Position numbers and translations under genes: made by a program. The notes beneath the pieces are model-generated. The model was not told where the DNA came from. It worked only from the letters and a program-made list of their open reading frames with translations, and ran no database searches. Shown here piece by piece: positions 29,464 through 37,647 of a DNA stretch of 64,000 nt (the stretch's first letter is position 1; the number at the start of each line of letters is the position of its first letter). Origin of the DNA: Micrococcaceae bacterium Sec5.7 (GTDB lineage Bacteria > Actinomycetota > Actinomycetes > Actinomycetales > Micrococcaceae). The DNA is taken from the NCBI GenBank assembly GCA_039636785.1, contig CP144169.1, forward strand, positions 2,046,001-2,110,000, read 5' to 3'.

Positions 29464-30078
29464 CTAGCCGAACTCGGGGCTTTCAGTGCGGCTGCGCTTG
29501 ATCTCGAAGAAGTGCGGGAACGACGCCAGCGTGACGGTGGCATCCCAGAGCCGGCCCGCCTCTTCGCCGCGGGGGATACGGGTCAGCACCGGGCCGAAAA
29601 ATGCGGTGCCGTTGAAGGCAACCACCGGGGTACCTACGTCCTGTCCCACCAGGGAGATCCCCTCTTCGTGGCTGGCGCGCAACTGGGCGTCGAAGGCATC
29701 CGAGGCGGCAGCGGAGGCAAGCTCGGCCGGCAGTCCGCACTCAGCCAGAGCCTTGCTGATCACGAGGCCATAATCCTTCTGGCCACCGGCGTGGATTTCG
29801 GACCCCATGGCGTCGTACAGCGGCTTGATGACCTGATCGCCGTGCTGTTCCCGGGCGGCGATGATGACCCGAACGGGCCCCCACGCCTTGTCCATGAGTT
29901 CCCGGTATTTCGGATCCAGCTCACGGCCTTCATTCAGGACCGCGAGGCTCATCACATGCCACTCGGTCCTGATATCGCGGACCTGCTCCACTTCATCGAT
30001 CCAGCGGGACGTGATCCAGGCAAAGGGGCACAGCGGATCAAACCAGAAGTCGGCCTTGTTCCGGGCAGTTTCAGACAT
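29464..30078 (-). CDS. DsbA family protein, relative of mycothiol-dependent nitroreductase Rv2466c
   Basis: A 204-residue thioredoxin-fold protein closely matching the mycobacterial Rv2466c family: ADFWFDPLCPFAWITSRWI, EWHVMSLAVLNEGRELDPKY, KAWGPVRVIIAAREQHG, DVGTPVVAFNGTAFFGPVLT and the HFFEIKRSRTE end. Rv2466c uses a CPWC active site with mycothiol. Here the motif reads CPFA, so the second cysteine is absent and only a one-cysteine mechanism is possible. ATG at 30078 starts the conserved part. In mycobacteria this gene also neighbours rpiB, nei and pepN, as it does here at a few kb distance. Confidence 0.9.
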   Translation of the reverse strand: MSETARNKADFWFDPLCPFAWITSRWIDEVEQVRDIRTEWHVMSLAVLNEGRELDPKYRELMDKAWGPVRVIIAAREQHGDQVIKPLYDAMGSEIHAGGQKDYGLVISKALAECGLPAELASAAASDAFDAQLRASHEEGISLVGQDVGTPVVAFNGTAFFGPVLTRIPRGEEAGRLWDATVTLASFPHFFEIKRSRTESPEFG

Positions 30079-30158
30079 ACGTGGTCTCCTCAGAGAAAGA
30101 CATCGGGGCACGGTGCACACCGGGCACACCGGGCACACCAACGTATTACAGCGATGGA

Positions 30159-31448
30159 CTAAGCGGATTTATTCCGGCGCTTGGCCACGACGTCGTGAGC
30201 AATCATGGTGGGCTGGCCCTTGCTCAACACCACATCCGCCGTAATGACCACGCTGGCAATGTCATCGCGGCTCGGCAGGTCGAACATCACCGGAAGCAGG
30301 ACTTCCTCCATGATGGCGCGCAGTCCGCGGGCACCGGTGCCGCGCTCGAGCGCCTGATCGGCAATCGCGTCCAGGGCATCGTCGTCAAACAGGAGCTCAA
30401 CGCCGTCAAGCTGGAACATTTTCTGGTACTGCTTCACGAGCGCGTTTTTGGGCGTTGAGAGGATTTGAATGAGCGACTCACGGTCCAGGCTGGACACCGT
30501 GGTGATGACCGGGAGCCTGCCGATGAATTCGGGAATCAGCCCGAACTTGAGCAGATCCTCCGGCATGACCTCGCCGTAGGAATCAGCATTGTTCTTGGCC
30601 TCGTTGAGCGGGGCGCCGAAACCGATGCCCTTGCGCCCGGAGCGTGAACCGATGATCTCTTCCAGCCCGGCGAAGGCCCCGGCCACGATGAAGAGGACAT
30701 TGGTGGTGTCGATCTGGATGAATTCCTGGTGCGGGTGCTTGCGCCCGCCCTGCGGCGGAACCGAAGCCACGGTGCCCTCGAGGATCTTCAGCAGGGCCTG
30801 CTGAACACCCTCGCCGGAGACATCGCGGGTGATCGAGGGGTTTTCGCTCTTGCGCGAGATTTTATCGATTTCGTCAATATAGATGATGCCCTGCTCGGCT
30901 TTTTTGACGTCATAGTCAGCGGCCTGAATGAGCTTGAGAAGAATGTTTTCGACGTCTTCACCCACATATCCGGCCTCAGTCAATGCAGTGGCGTCAGCGA
31001 CGGCGAACGGGACATTCAGCCGCCGCGCCAGCGTCTGGGCAAGGTAGGTCTTTCCGCAACCGGTGGGCCCGATCAGGAGGATGTTTGACTTGGAGATCTC
31101 GACGTCGTCGTGATGGAGGCCCTCGGCAAGGCTGCCGCTCTTCGGCGCGTGGCCGGCCTGGATACGCTTGTAATGGTTGTAGACCGCGACGGCGAGGGAT
31201 CGCTTGGCAGGTTCCTGGCCAATGACATATTCCTGCAGGAAATCAAAGATTTCGCGGGGCTTGGGCAGCTCGAAACTGCCCAGATCAGCGACTTCCGCGA
31301 GCTCTTCTTCAATGATCTCGTTGCAGAGTTCAATGCATTCGTCGCAGATGTAGACGCCGGGCCCGGCAATGAGCTTGCGCACCTGCTTCTGGCTCTTTCC
31401 ACAGAAAGAGCACTTCAGCAGATCCGTGCTCTCGCCAATCCGAGCCAT
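30159..31448 (-). CDS. clpX: ATP-dependent Clp protease ATP-binding subunit ClpX
   Basis: A 429-residue AAA+ unfoldase. The N-terminal zinc-binding domain has CSFC and CDECIELC (about 13-42). Walker A is GPTGCGKT (127-134), the pore loop is in GYVGEDVE, and Walker B is [10 protein letters not shown]. The ClpP-docking IGF loop is GRKGIGFG, and sensor 2 is in [16 protein letters not shown] at 31448 gives the family N-terminus [13 protein letters not shown]. It lies 184 bp downstream of clpP2 with its own leader, so partly separate expression is likely. Confidence 0.97.
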   Translation of the reverse strand: MARIGESTDLLKCSFCGKSQKQVRKLIAGPGVYICDECIELCNEIIEEELAEVADLGSFELPKPREIFDFLQEYVIGQEPAKRSLAVAVYNHYKRIQAGHAPKSGSLAEGLHHDDVEISKSNILLIGPTGCGKTYLAQTLARRLNVPFAVADATALTEAGYVGEDVENILLKLIQAADYDVKKAEQGIIYIDEIDKISRKSENPSITRDVSGEGVQQALLKILEGTVASVPPQGGRKHPHQEFIQIDTTNVLFIVAGAFAGLEEIIGSRSGRKGIGFGAPLNEAKNNADSYGEVMPEDLLKFGLIPEFIGRLPVITTVSSLDRESLIQILSTPKNALVKQYQKMFQLDGVELLFDDDALDAIADQALERGTGARGLRAIMEEVLLPVMFDLPSRDDIASVVITADVVLSKGQPTMIAHDVVAKRRNKSA

Positions 31449-31581
31449 ATGTGAACCCCTTAGTATCTTGCTGCTACTGCAGCTCTGCACCGATCGCTGG
31501 AATCACGGACGTAGCCTGGGATGTCCCAGCCGTGACAAGTTCCACTCTAGGTCACATTCGGCCTGATGGGTGGAAAGCGAA

Positions 31582-31618
31582 CGCCGGTGCGGCCCAAAAA
31601 TCCTGAACCGCACCGGCG
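31582..31618. terminator. hairpin between clpP2 and clpX
   Basis: An 11-bp perfect stem (CGCCGGTGCGG/CCGCACCGGCG) with a 15-nt loop, starting 15 bp after the clpP2 stop. It probably attenuates read-through from clpP1P2 into clpX. No U-tract follows. Confidence 0.5.
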
Positions 31619-31632
31619 CCCTGGCCGCACTG

Positions 31633-32292
31633 TTACTTGGTGATTGCCTGCGGCTTCATCTTGCGTGAATCAAGCACCTGGTCGATGAGTCCGTAGTCCA
31701 TGGCCTCCGCCGCGGTGAGGATCTTGTCCCGTTCGATGTCATTGTTGACCTGCTCGGACGTCCTGCCTGAGTGGTGTGCCAGCGTGTCCTCTAGCCAGGA
31801 GCGCATCCGCATGACTTCGGCAGCCTGGATTTCGAGGTCCGAGGCCTGGCCGCCCTGGCCGCCCGACAATGCCGGCTGGTGGATCAGCACGCGGGCGTTC
31901 GGCAGGGCCAGCCGCTTGCCGGGCGTTCCTGCTGCCAGCAGCACAGCTGCTGCACTGGCTGCCTGGCCCAGGCAGACCGTCTGGATTTCCGGGCGGATGT
32001 ACTGCATGGTGTCGTAGATGGCCGTCATGGCCGTAAACGAACCGCCGGGCGAGTTGATGTAAAGGGTGATGTCACGGTCCGGGTCCGTGGACTCGAGCAC
32101 CAGCAGCTGCGCCATAACGTCATCAGCCGAGGCGTCATCCACCTGGACACCGAGGAAGATGATGCGGTCCTCAAACAGCTTGGTGTACGGGTCCTGGCGC
32201 TTGAAACCGTACGGGGTACGCTCCTCGAACTGCGGCAGCACGTAGCGGCTGGTGGGAAGATTACCGGCAGACGAGCCGAAATTGTAGTTCAT
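31633..32292 (-). CDS. clpP2: ATP-dependent Clp protease proteolytic subunit (ClpP2)
   Basis: A 219-residue ClpP serine protease. The catalytic triad is visible as Ser in [11 protein letters not shown], His in [13 protein letters not shown] and Asp in ERDKILTA. The GGQGGQASD insert resembles mycobacterial ClpP2. The second ATG (32292) was chosen because AGGAG then sits 8 nt upstream; from the first ATG (32298) the spacing would be only 2 nt. It follows clpP1 closely, and both subunits form a mixed tetradecamer in actinobacteria. Confidence 0.95.
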   Translation of the reverse strand: MNYNFGSSAGNLPTSRYVLPQFEERTPYGFKRQDPYTKLFEDRIIFLGVQVDDASADDVMAQLLVLESTDPDRDITLYINSPGGSFTAMTAIYDTMQYIRPEIQTVCLGQAASAAAVLLAAGTPGKRLALPNARVLIHQPALSGGQGGQASDLEIQAAEVMRMRSWLEDTLAHHSGRTSEQVNNDIERDKILTAAEAMDYGLIDQVLDSRKMKPQAITK

Positions 32293-32330
32293 GTCCATTG
32301 CTCCTGAATCCAGTTCTGTCTACGTGCCGG

Positions 32331-32969
32331 TTACTTGTCGCCGCTTGCGGAGTTCTGCGTTCCGCCACCGCCGGCAACCGAACCCGCGTGAGCGGCAATC
32401 TTGTCGAAGAAACCGTATTCAAGTGCGTCCACGGCCGTGAACCATTTGTCGCGGTCGTTGTCCTTGAGGATGGTCTCGACGGTCTGGCCGGTCTGATCGG
32501 CCGTCAGTTCAGCCATGACCTTCTTCATGTGCAGGATCAGTTCGGCCTGGATCTTAATGTCCGAAGCCGTTCCGCCGATGCCGCCGGACGGCTGGTGCAT
32601 CAGGATGCGGGCGTTCGGGGTAGCGTAACGCTTGCCCTTGGTGCCCGAGGAGAGCAGGAACTGTCCCATGGACGCCGCAAGGCCGGTAGCCACTGTGACT
32701 ACGTCATTGGGGATGAACTGCATGGTGTCGTAGATGGCCATGCCCGCGGTGACGGAGCCACCGGGAGAGTTGATGTAGAGGTAGATGTCCTTATCCGGGT
32801 TTTCCGCGGAAAGGAGCAACAGCTGGGAGCAGATCGCGTTGGCGTTTTCATCCCGTACCTCGGAACCGAGCCAGATGATGCGCTCTTTCAGCAGGCGGTT
32901 GTAGATGTAGTTGTCCTGGGCTGCGGGATCGACAGTCGCCATCCGGGGGGCCCCTGCTTGCTCTGACAT
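32331..32969 (-). CDS. clpP1: ATP-dependent Clp protease proteolytic subunit (ClpP1)
   Basis: A 212-residue ClpP with catalytic Ser in [14 protein letters not shown], His in [15 protein letters not shown] and Asp in [10 protein letters not shown]. The C-terminus ends with a Gly/Ser-rich tail. The ribosome-binding site GAGAGG lies 9 nt before the ATG. A ClgR-type box lies about 100 bp upstream. It is the first gene of clpP1-clpP2. Confidence 0.95.
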   Translation of the reverse strand: MSEQAGAPRMATVDPAAQDNYIYNRLLKERIIWLGSEVRDENANAICSQLLLLSAENPDKDIYLYINSPGGSVTAGMAIYDTMQFIPNDVVTVATGLAASMGQFLLSSGTKGKRYATPNARILMHQPSGGIGGTASDIKIQAELILHMKKVMAELTADQTGQTVETILKDNDRDKWFTAVDALEYGFFDKIAAHAGSVAGGGGTQNSASGDK

Positions 32970-33067
32970 GTGTACTTACCTCTCACTGGTGACGTGACAT
33001 CACTGAACTTCACTACTTGGACACTAACCGTTTTCGCAGCGGATTTGTTCTCCCGAATCGCGCTGTT

Positions 33068-33078
33068 CGCTGACGGCG
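33068..33078 (+). promoter_or_regulatory. ClgR-type binding site upstream of clpP1P2
   Basis: CGCTGACGGCG fits the core CGCYNANRGCG of the ClgR consensus known from Corynebacterium glutamicum; the 5' flank (TGTT) also fits and the 3' flank only partly. ClgR activates clpP1P2 under proteolytic stress. The site is about 100 bp upstream of the clpP1 start, in the right place for an activator. Confidence 0.6.
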
Positions 33079-33121
33079 CACGATTGCCGCAGGAGCACTC
33101 CGCCGTGTGCAAAACCGCCGC

Positions 33122-33165
33122 TTAAAACAAGCGGCCCCCGGATCCTCAGATCCAGGGGCCGCTTG
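33122..33165 (-). terminator. rho-independent terminator of tig
   Basis: A long GC-rich hairpin (ACAAGCGGCCCC pairing with GGGGCCGCTTGT, extended by GGATC/GATCC) with a short loop and TTTTAAG after it on the minus strand. It is about 25 bp after the tig stop. Confidence 0.85.
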
Positions 33166-33188
33166 TGCAGATGAGTCTGCGGGTCCTG

Positions 33189-34574
33189 CTAGAACTTCAC
33201 AGCTGCGGGATCGTCGCTGGGGACAACCTCGGCGGTGACGTCCTCGCCGGCTTCTGATTCGACAGCAGAAGCCTCGTCGTCGCCGCCGGGCCGGACGAAG
33301 TCGCTGAGGTCGACCTTGTTGCCCGCAGAGTCCGTGACGTCGGCCTGGCCCAGCACAACGGCCAGTGCCTTGCGGCGGCGCACCTCGGAAACCATCATGG
33401 GGACCTGGCCGCTCTGATCGATGATCTGGGCGAACTGGTTCGGTTCCATGCCGTACTGGCCGGCAGTGGTGACGATGTAGTCGATCAGCTCGTTCTGGCT
33501 GACATTGACCTCTTCCTTGTCCGCAATGGCGTCAAGGATGACCTCGTTCTGGAAGGCACGTGCGGTGTTGGCCTTGACCTCGGCGCGGTGCTCCTCGGTG
33601 TCGTGCTCGCCGTCGCCGTGGGCGTTCTCAGCCTTGAAGTGGGCCTCAAGCTGCTCTTCGACAACGGAATCCGGAACAGGAACCTCAACCAGCTCAACGA
33701 GCTTGTCCAGGACCAGGTCGCGGGCCTCAACGCCCTGCTCCACGACCTTGGAATCGGCGGCCTGCTTGGCGAGGTCACCGCGGAGCTCGGCAAGGGTGTC
33801 GAACTCCGAAGCGAGCTGGGCGAAGTCGTCGTTGGCTTCGGGGAGCTCGCGCTCCTTGACGGACTTGACCACTACTTTGACCTGCGAAGCCGAGCCAGCG
33901 TGCTCGCCGCCCACCAGTGTGGTGTCGAAGATGGAGTCTTCATCGGCACTGAGGCCGGTTACGGCCTCGTCCAGACCCTCAAGCATGGTGCCGGCGCCGA
34001 CCTGGTAGGAAAGGCCCGAAGCAGAGTCAACCTCGTTGCCGTCCACAGTCGCGGTGATGTCGATGGTGAGGAAGTCGCCATCTGCAGCCGGACGGTCCAC
34101 GGACTTGAGCGTGCCAAAGCGGCCGCGCAGTTCGTCCAGTGCCTTGTCAACATCTTCGTCCGAGGACTCCGCAGCAGCGACCTCAACCTTGATGCCGGCG
34201 TAGTCGGGCAGTTCCACCTCGGGACGGATGTCAACTTCGGCGTGGAACTTGAGCTCGCCGTCGGTCGACGTGGGATCCGGAACCTCGGTGATTTCAACCT
34301 CGGGACGGCTCAGGGGGCGGATGCCCGACTCTTGGACGGCAGCCTGGTACCAGCCGTTGAGGCCATCGTTGATGGCGGTTTCCAGGACGTAGCCACGGCC
34401 AACGCGCTGGTCAATCAGCTTGGAGGGGACCTTGCCCTTGCGGAAGCCAGGGACCTGGATCTGGGAAGCAACAGTCTTGTATGCCTCTTCGATGCTGGGC
34501 TTCAATTCCTCAAAAGGGACCTCAACATTGAGCTTGACCCGCGTGGGGGTGAGGTTCTCGACAGCGCTCTTCAC
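33189..34574 (-). CDS. tig: trigger factor (ribosome-associated chaperone, peptidyl-prolyl isomerase)
   Basis: A 461-residue trigger factor. The N-terminal ribosome-binding signature is [20 protein letters not shown] (the GFRxGKxP motif, about 43-51). The FKBP-type PPIase domain is central (about 155-235), and a helical C-terminal chaperone domain follows. The last 35 residues are acidic. The start is GTG at 34574, with AGGAG 11 nt upstream. Order tig-clpP1-clpP2-clpX is standard. Confidence 0.96.
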   Translation of the reverse strand: MKSAVENLTPTRVKLNVEVPFEELKPSIEEAYKTVASQIQVPGFRKGKVPSKLIDQRVGRGYVLETAINDGLNGWYQAAVQESGIRPLSRPEVEITEVPDPTSTDGELKFHAEVDIRPEVELPDYAGIKVEVAAAESSDEDVDKALDELRGRFGTLKSVDRPAADGDFLTIDITATVDGNEVDSASGLSYQVGAGTMLEGLDEAVTGLSADEDSIFDTTLVGGEHAGSASQVKVVVKSVKERELPEANDDFAQLASEFDTLAELRGDLAKQAADSKVVEQGVEARDLVLDKLVELVEVPVPDSVVEEQLEAHFKAENAHGDGEHDTEEHRAEVKANTARAFQNEVILDAIADKEEVNVSQNELIDYIVTTAGQYGMEPNQFAQIIDQSGQVPMMVSEVRRRKALAVVLGQADVTDSAGNKVDLSDFVRPGGDDEASAVESEAGEDVTAEVVPSDDPAAVKF

Positions 34575-34655
34575 AGTCTAAGTACTCCTGGTTTTGTGGG
34601 ATGGGTTTCTGCAAACGCAATGTTCTGTCCGGACCATAAGGCCCGGGCTGCAGAG

Positions 34656-34730
34656 TCGGGGTGACAGGATTTGAACCTGCGACTTCCTGCTCCCAAAGCA
34701 GGTGCTCTAGCCAAGCTGAGCTACACCCCG
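34656..34730 (-). tRNA. tRNA-Pro (anticodon TGG)
   Basis: A 75-nt cloverleaf starting CGGGGTGTAGCTCAGC. The anticodon loop is TTTGGGA between CCTGC and GCAGG, and the TPsiC arm is GGTTCAAATCC. The discriminator is A and CCA is not encoded. Confidence 0.97.
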
Positions 34731-34876
34731 TAAGTGCACAGGTAAGTCTACGTTCATACGGCGCGTCTTTGCACATTTGACACTGGGGCCCTGAATTAGG
34801 TTTAGTTGTATCCGGCTTCAACAGCCGCCCGGAAGATGTCCAGGAACGGTACACTTGTATCGCCTCGGCACGCCTC

Positions 34877-34950
34877 GGGGACGTAGCTTAGTGGTAAAGC
34901 CTCAGTCTTCCAAACTGATGATGCGGGTTCGATTCCCGTCGTCCCCTCCA
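34877..34950 (+). tRNA. tRNA-Gly (anticodon TCC), CCA encoded
   Basis: A cloverleaf starting GGGGACGTAGCTTAGTGG. The anticodon loop is CTTCCAA between TCAGT and ACTGA, and the T-arm is GGTTCGATTCC. It ends in T-CCA at 34947-34950. It is divergent from tRNA-Pro. Confidence 0.97.
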
Positions 34951-34973
34951 TGGGAACACAGTAAGAGCAACAG

Positions 34974-35003
34974 AAAGGGCCCCTCCGAGAGGGGCCCTTT
35001 TTT
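34974..35003 (+). terminator. rho-independent terminator of tRNA-Gly
   Basis: A perfect 12-bp stem (AAAGGGCCCCTC/GAGGGGCCCTTT) with a 3-nt loop and a run of six T. It can also serve the opposing glycosylase gene. Confidence 0.92.
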
Positions 35004-35032
35004 GGTTTTCTGAGGTTTTGCTTCTCGCGTTC

Positions 35033-35926
35033 TCAGGCGGCCTGTTGGCAGGACGGGCACCAGTAGAGTTTCCGGGCACCGAGTTCTGTCAGGGCCACAG
35101 CATTCCCGCAGACCCTGCACGGCAGCCCGTTGCGCTTGTAGACGAAATGCGCCTCATCAGTTGCCGGAAGCGGCTGGTTCCCCGTCCAGTAGCTGGGAGG
35201 GGTGGTGATAATCCTGCCGTCACGGACGCCGTCGGACATCACGGCGGCTGCGTCATCCCAGAGGAGCGCCGCTGCACGGGCGGAAAGCGAGCGGCCAGGC
35301 AGCCATGGGTCTGTCCTCTGCCTGAAAAGCACTTCCGCACGGTAGACATTGCCGACGCCGGCAATCACCTTCTGGTCCATCAGTACGGCAGCAAGCGGCG
35401 TGCGCCGGGACAGCACAGTGTCCACAAAGCGCTGACGGTCCCCCGGCCCGTTCCGCAGCGGATCCGGCCCCAGCCTTGCCAGGACGGCAGCCGCCTCCGC
35501 TTCCGTGAGGGTGGCACATGTGGTGGCGCCCCGGAGGTCAGCCCAGCCATGGGCGCTGACCAGGCGCACCCGGACGGCGCCAACGGGCTCCGGTGGACCG
35601 CTGTAGGCGGCGGACGAATCGTCGTCGAACACCTCGCGCTCCCCCACCTTCCGGGGCGCGCCGATGCTGGACGCACCGCGGAACGACTCGTCGCCGCCGA
35701 AGTTCCAGGCTCCGTAAAGGCCCAGGTGGACGTGCAGCACCAGCCCATGCTCAAAGCGCAGGAGCAGGTGCTTTCCGTGCGCGTGGCCCGCCACAAGAGC
35801 GTGGCCGTCCAGCAGCGCCGCCCCAGCAGCAAACCGCCCCTGCGGGCTGGAAACGGCAAGCGAACCGCCCGAAAATACGTCACCGAACTGCCGCGCCAGC
35901 CGGTGGACCGAGTGCCCTTCCGGCAC
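35033..35926 (-). CDS. nei: Fpg/Nei family DNA glycosylase-lyase (Nei2-like)
   Basis: A 297-residue base-excision repair enzyme acting on oxidised bases. Pro-Glu (PEGHSVH) directly after the start is the catalytic pair. The H2TH segment is in VIAGVGNVYRAEVLF, and a C-terminal zinc finger has CRVC and CPSC. GTG at 35926 overlaps the rpiB stop by one base (TAGTG), indicating coupling. The same rpiB-nei order exists in mycobacteria (Rv2465c-Rv2464c). Confidence 0.93.
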   Translation of the reverse strand: MPEGHSVHRLARQFGDVFSGGSLAVSSPQGRFAAGAALLDGHALVAGHAHGKHLLLRFEHGLVLHVHLGLYGAWNFGGDESFRGASSIGAPRKVGEREVFDDDSSAAYSGPPEPVGAVRVRLVSAHGWADLRGATTCATLTEAEAAAVLARLGPDPLRNGPGDRQRFVDTVLSRRTPLAAVLMDQKVIAGVGNVYRAEVLFRQRTDPWLPGRSLSARAAALLWDDAAAVMSDGVRDGRIITTPPSYWTGNQPLPATDEAHFVYKRNGLPCRVCGNAVALTELGARKLYWCPSCQQAA

Positions 35927-36420
35927 TAGTCGATGACCTCGCCGGTGGTCTCGTAGGCGGCGATCTTGCCGATCCTGCGGATGTGGCGTTCGTCGTTGCT
36001 GAACGGTTCGGCCAGGAAGGCTTCAATAAGGGCGGTGGCCTCTTCAACGGTGTGCTGGCGGCCGCCCACGGCCACCACGTTGGCGTCGTTGTGCTCGCGG
36101 GCAAGCGTTGCCGTGGAGTGGTTCCAGGCCAGCGCGGCACGGACACCCTTGACCTTGTTGGCGGCGATCTGTTCGCCGTTGCCGGAGCCGCCCAGCACAA
36201 TGCCCAGCGCATGCACTCCCGCTTCCTGGTCAGCTACCACGGCGAGCGCGGCATTGATGCAGAAGGACGGGTAGTCATCCAGGGCGTCGTAGGCCGCGGG
36301 ACCGTGGTCAACAACGTCGTAGCCCTTGGCGCCCAGATGGCTGACCAGGTGGGCGCTCAGCTCCATGCCGGCGTGGTCGGTGGCGATGTGAACCCGCGGG
36401 AAGGCAGGGGATGTGGTCAC
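35926..36420 (-). CDS. rpiB: ribose-5-phosphate isomerase B
   Basis: A 164-residue RpiB, interconverting ribose-5-phosphate and ribulose-5-phosphate. The phosphate-binding and catalytic region reads LGGSGNGEQIAANKVKGVRAALAW. As in Mycobacterium tuberculosis, the E. coli catalytic cysteine position is replaced and a nearby Glu (GNGE) acts as the base. IATDHAGMELSAHL marks the N-terminus. It is translationally coupled to the glycosylase gene. Confidence 0.95.
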   Translation of the reverse strand: MTTSPAFPRVHIATDHAGMELSAHLVSHLGAKGYDVVDHGPAAYDALDDYPSFCINAALAVVADQEAGVHALGIVLGGSGNGEQIAANKVKGVRAALAWNHSTATLAREHNDANVVAVGGRQHTVEEATALIEAFLAEPFSNDERHIRRIGKIAAYETTGEVID

Positions 36421-36468
36421 GGCGGTATCCGTTCAGTCTTGAGCGTCAGATCAACGGAACCAAGCCTA

Positions 36469-37485
36469 CTAGGACTCGGCCGCGCCGGCGGCTGGCGGCC
36501 GGTTTTCCCGGTGCGCCCGCGCTGCCACCCGGGTCAGGACCTCGGCGAGCCGGGCGGCGGACGCCGGACTTCCGCCGCTCACCGCCAGCTGGCGTCCGTC
36601 GGTTCTTCGTACCACGACGGCGGGACCGCTGCTTACGAGCATTGCGACGGTGCCGCCGTGGTTGCGGTAGCCCCAGCCGCCGTAGTCGGCGGCGCGGACA
36701 TCCGCCGCACTGGCGGCCGAAATGGTGGCAGCGGGGACGTCCATGACGCGGACCAGGCCTGCCACGAAGACATGGAGCCCGGTGCGGTCCGCCTTGATGC
36801 GGGCGAAGAGGAAGGCAGCGGCCACGGCCGCGATGGCCACAAGCAGCGCGCCCAGCCAGGGGATGGCAATGGCGATCAGGGCGGCAGGAAACACCGTCGC
36901 GATGACGATCATGACAAAAACGGAACTCCGGGCATGGACCCAGAACCCGATGGAATCACCTGCCAGTTCGGGGTCGAGCTCCCTGGCCAGTACGAGCTGC
37001 AGGGCACGCTCATCCTCCGGTGACCACCGCTGGTCGGCCTTGAAAACGAAGCCCATCACAACCCCGAGCGACAGTGCGGCTCCGCTGCCGAGGGCCAGAA
37101 CAGCCAGGTCCACCCGGGACTCACGTGCGTCACCAATGCCTGCCTGGCCCACCAGGCCTGCTGCCAGGACGCTGGTGACAAAAAGACACAGGGTCAGGCC
37201 TGCACCCATCATGATCCGCCGCATGATGGTTGGGCGGGAGACGGGCACCGCCTGCAACAGCACCAGCCAGCCGGCCCCGACGATCATTGCTGCGCCCACA
37301 CCGACGTAAGCCGCAAACGGCGCAAAGCTTGCGCCGCCGTCGTCCGTCCAGCGGACCGCCAGAGGTTCAGGCAGTTCGGGGCGTAACAGCAAGGAACAGA
37401 ACACAAACGCCGCCGCCAGCACCACGGGGAATCCCACGGCGAAGCGCAGAGCCTTGACATCCACAGCGTCCAGGAAGTTACCCAT
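36469..37485 (-). CDS. DUF1648 domain membrane protein
   Basis: A 338-residue membrane protein with about six hydrophobic helices in two groups. Between the first and second helix is LPEPLAVRWTDDGGASFAP, the signature of DUF1648 (usually LPxxIPxHWxxxG). The C-terminal ~110 residues form a soluble domain. The family occurs in regulators of membrane stress and in uncharacterised transporters; the function here is unknown. ATG at 37485 yields MGNFLDAVDVKAL. Confidence 0.75.
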   Translation of the reverse strand: MGNFLDAVDVKALRFAVGFPVVLAAAFVFCSLLLRPELPEPLAVRWTDDGGASFAPFAAYVGVGAAMIVGAGWLVLLQAVPVSRPTIMRRIMMGAGLTLCLFVTSVLAAGLVGQAGIGDARESRVDLAVLALGSGAALSLGVVMGFVFKADQRWSPEDERALQLVLARELDPELAGDSIGFWVHARSSVFVMIVIATVFPAALIAIAIPWLGALLVAIAAVAAAFLFARIKADRTGLHVFVAGLVRVMDVPAATISAASAADVRAADYGGWGYRNHGGTVAMLVSSGPAVVVRRTDGRQLAVSGGSPASAARLAEVLTRVAARAHRENRPPAAGAAES

Positions 37486-37559
37486 GCATTAACGCTACCC
37501 CGCCCGTCGCCGTTGAAAGCGGCGAAAGTGATCCACGCGACTTGCCAACGGCCAAAGAA

Positions 37560-37577
37560 GTGAAAGAATAATTTCAC
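37560..37577. promoter_or_regulatory. inverted repeat in the pepN promoter region
   Basis: GTGAAA-GAATAA-TTTCAC is a perfect 6-bp inverted repeat around an AT-rich centre that could itself serve as a -10. It lies about 70 bp upstream of pepN and looks like an operator, but the cognate protein is unknown. Confidence 0.4.
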
Positions 37578-37647
37578 AGTGATGAACTGACAGTGCCGGT
37601 GCAGGCCGTGGCCCACCGGCAACCGCAACCCCTCTGGAGGCACCACC

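Noticed and set aside
30112..30140. three 9-bp CGGGCACAC units upstream of the DsbA-like gene
   Set aside because: Too short and too close to a simple slippage product to claim function.
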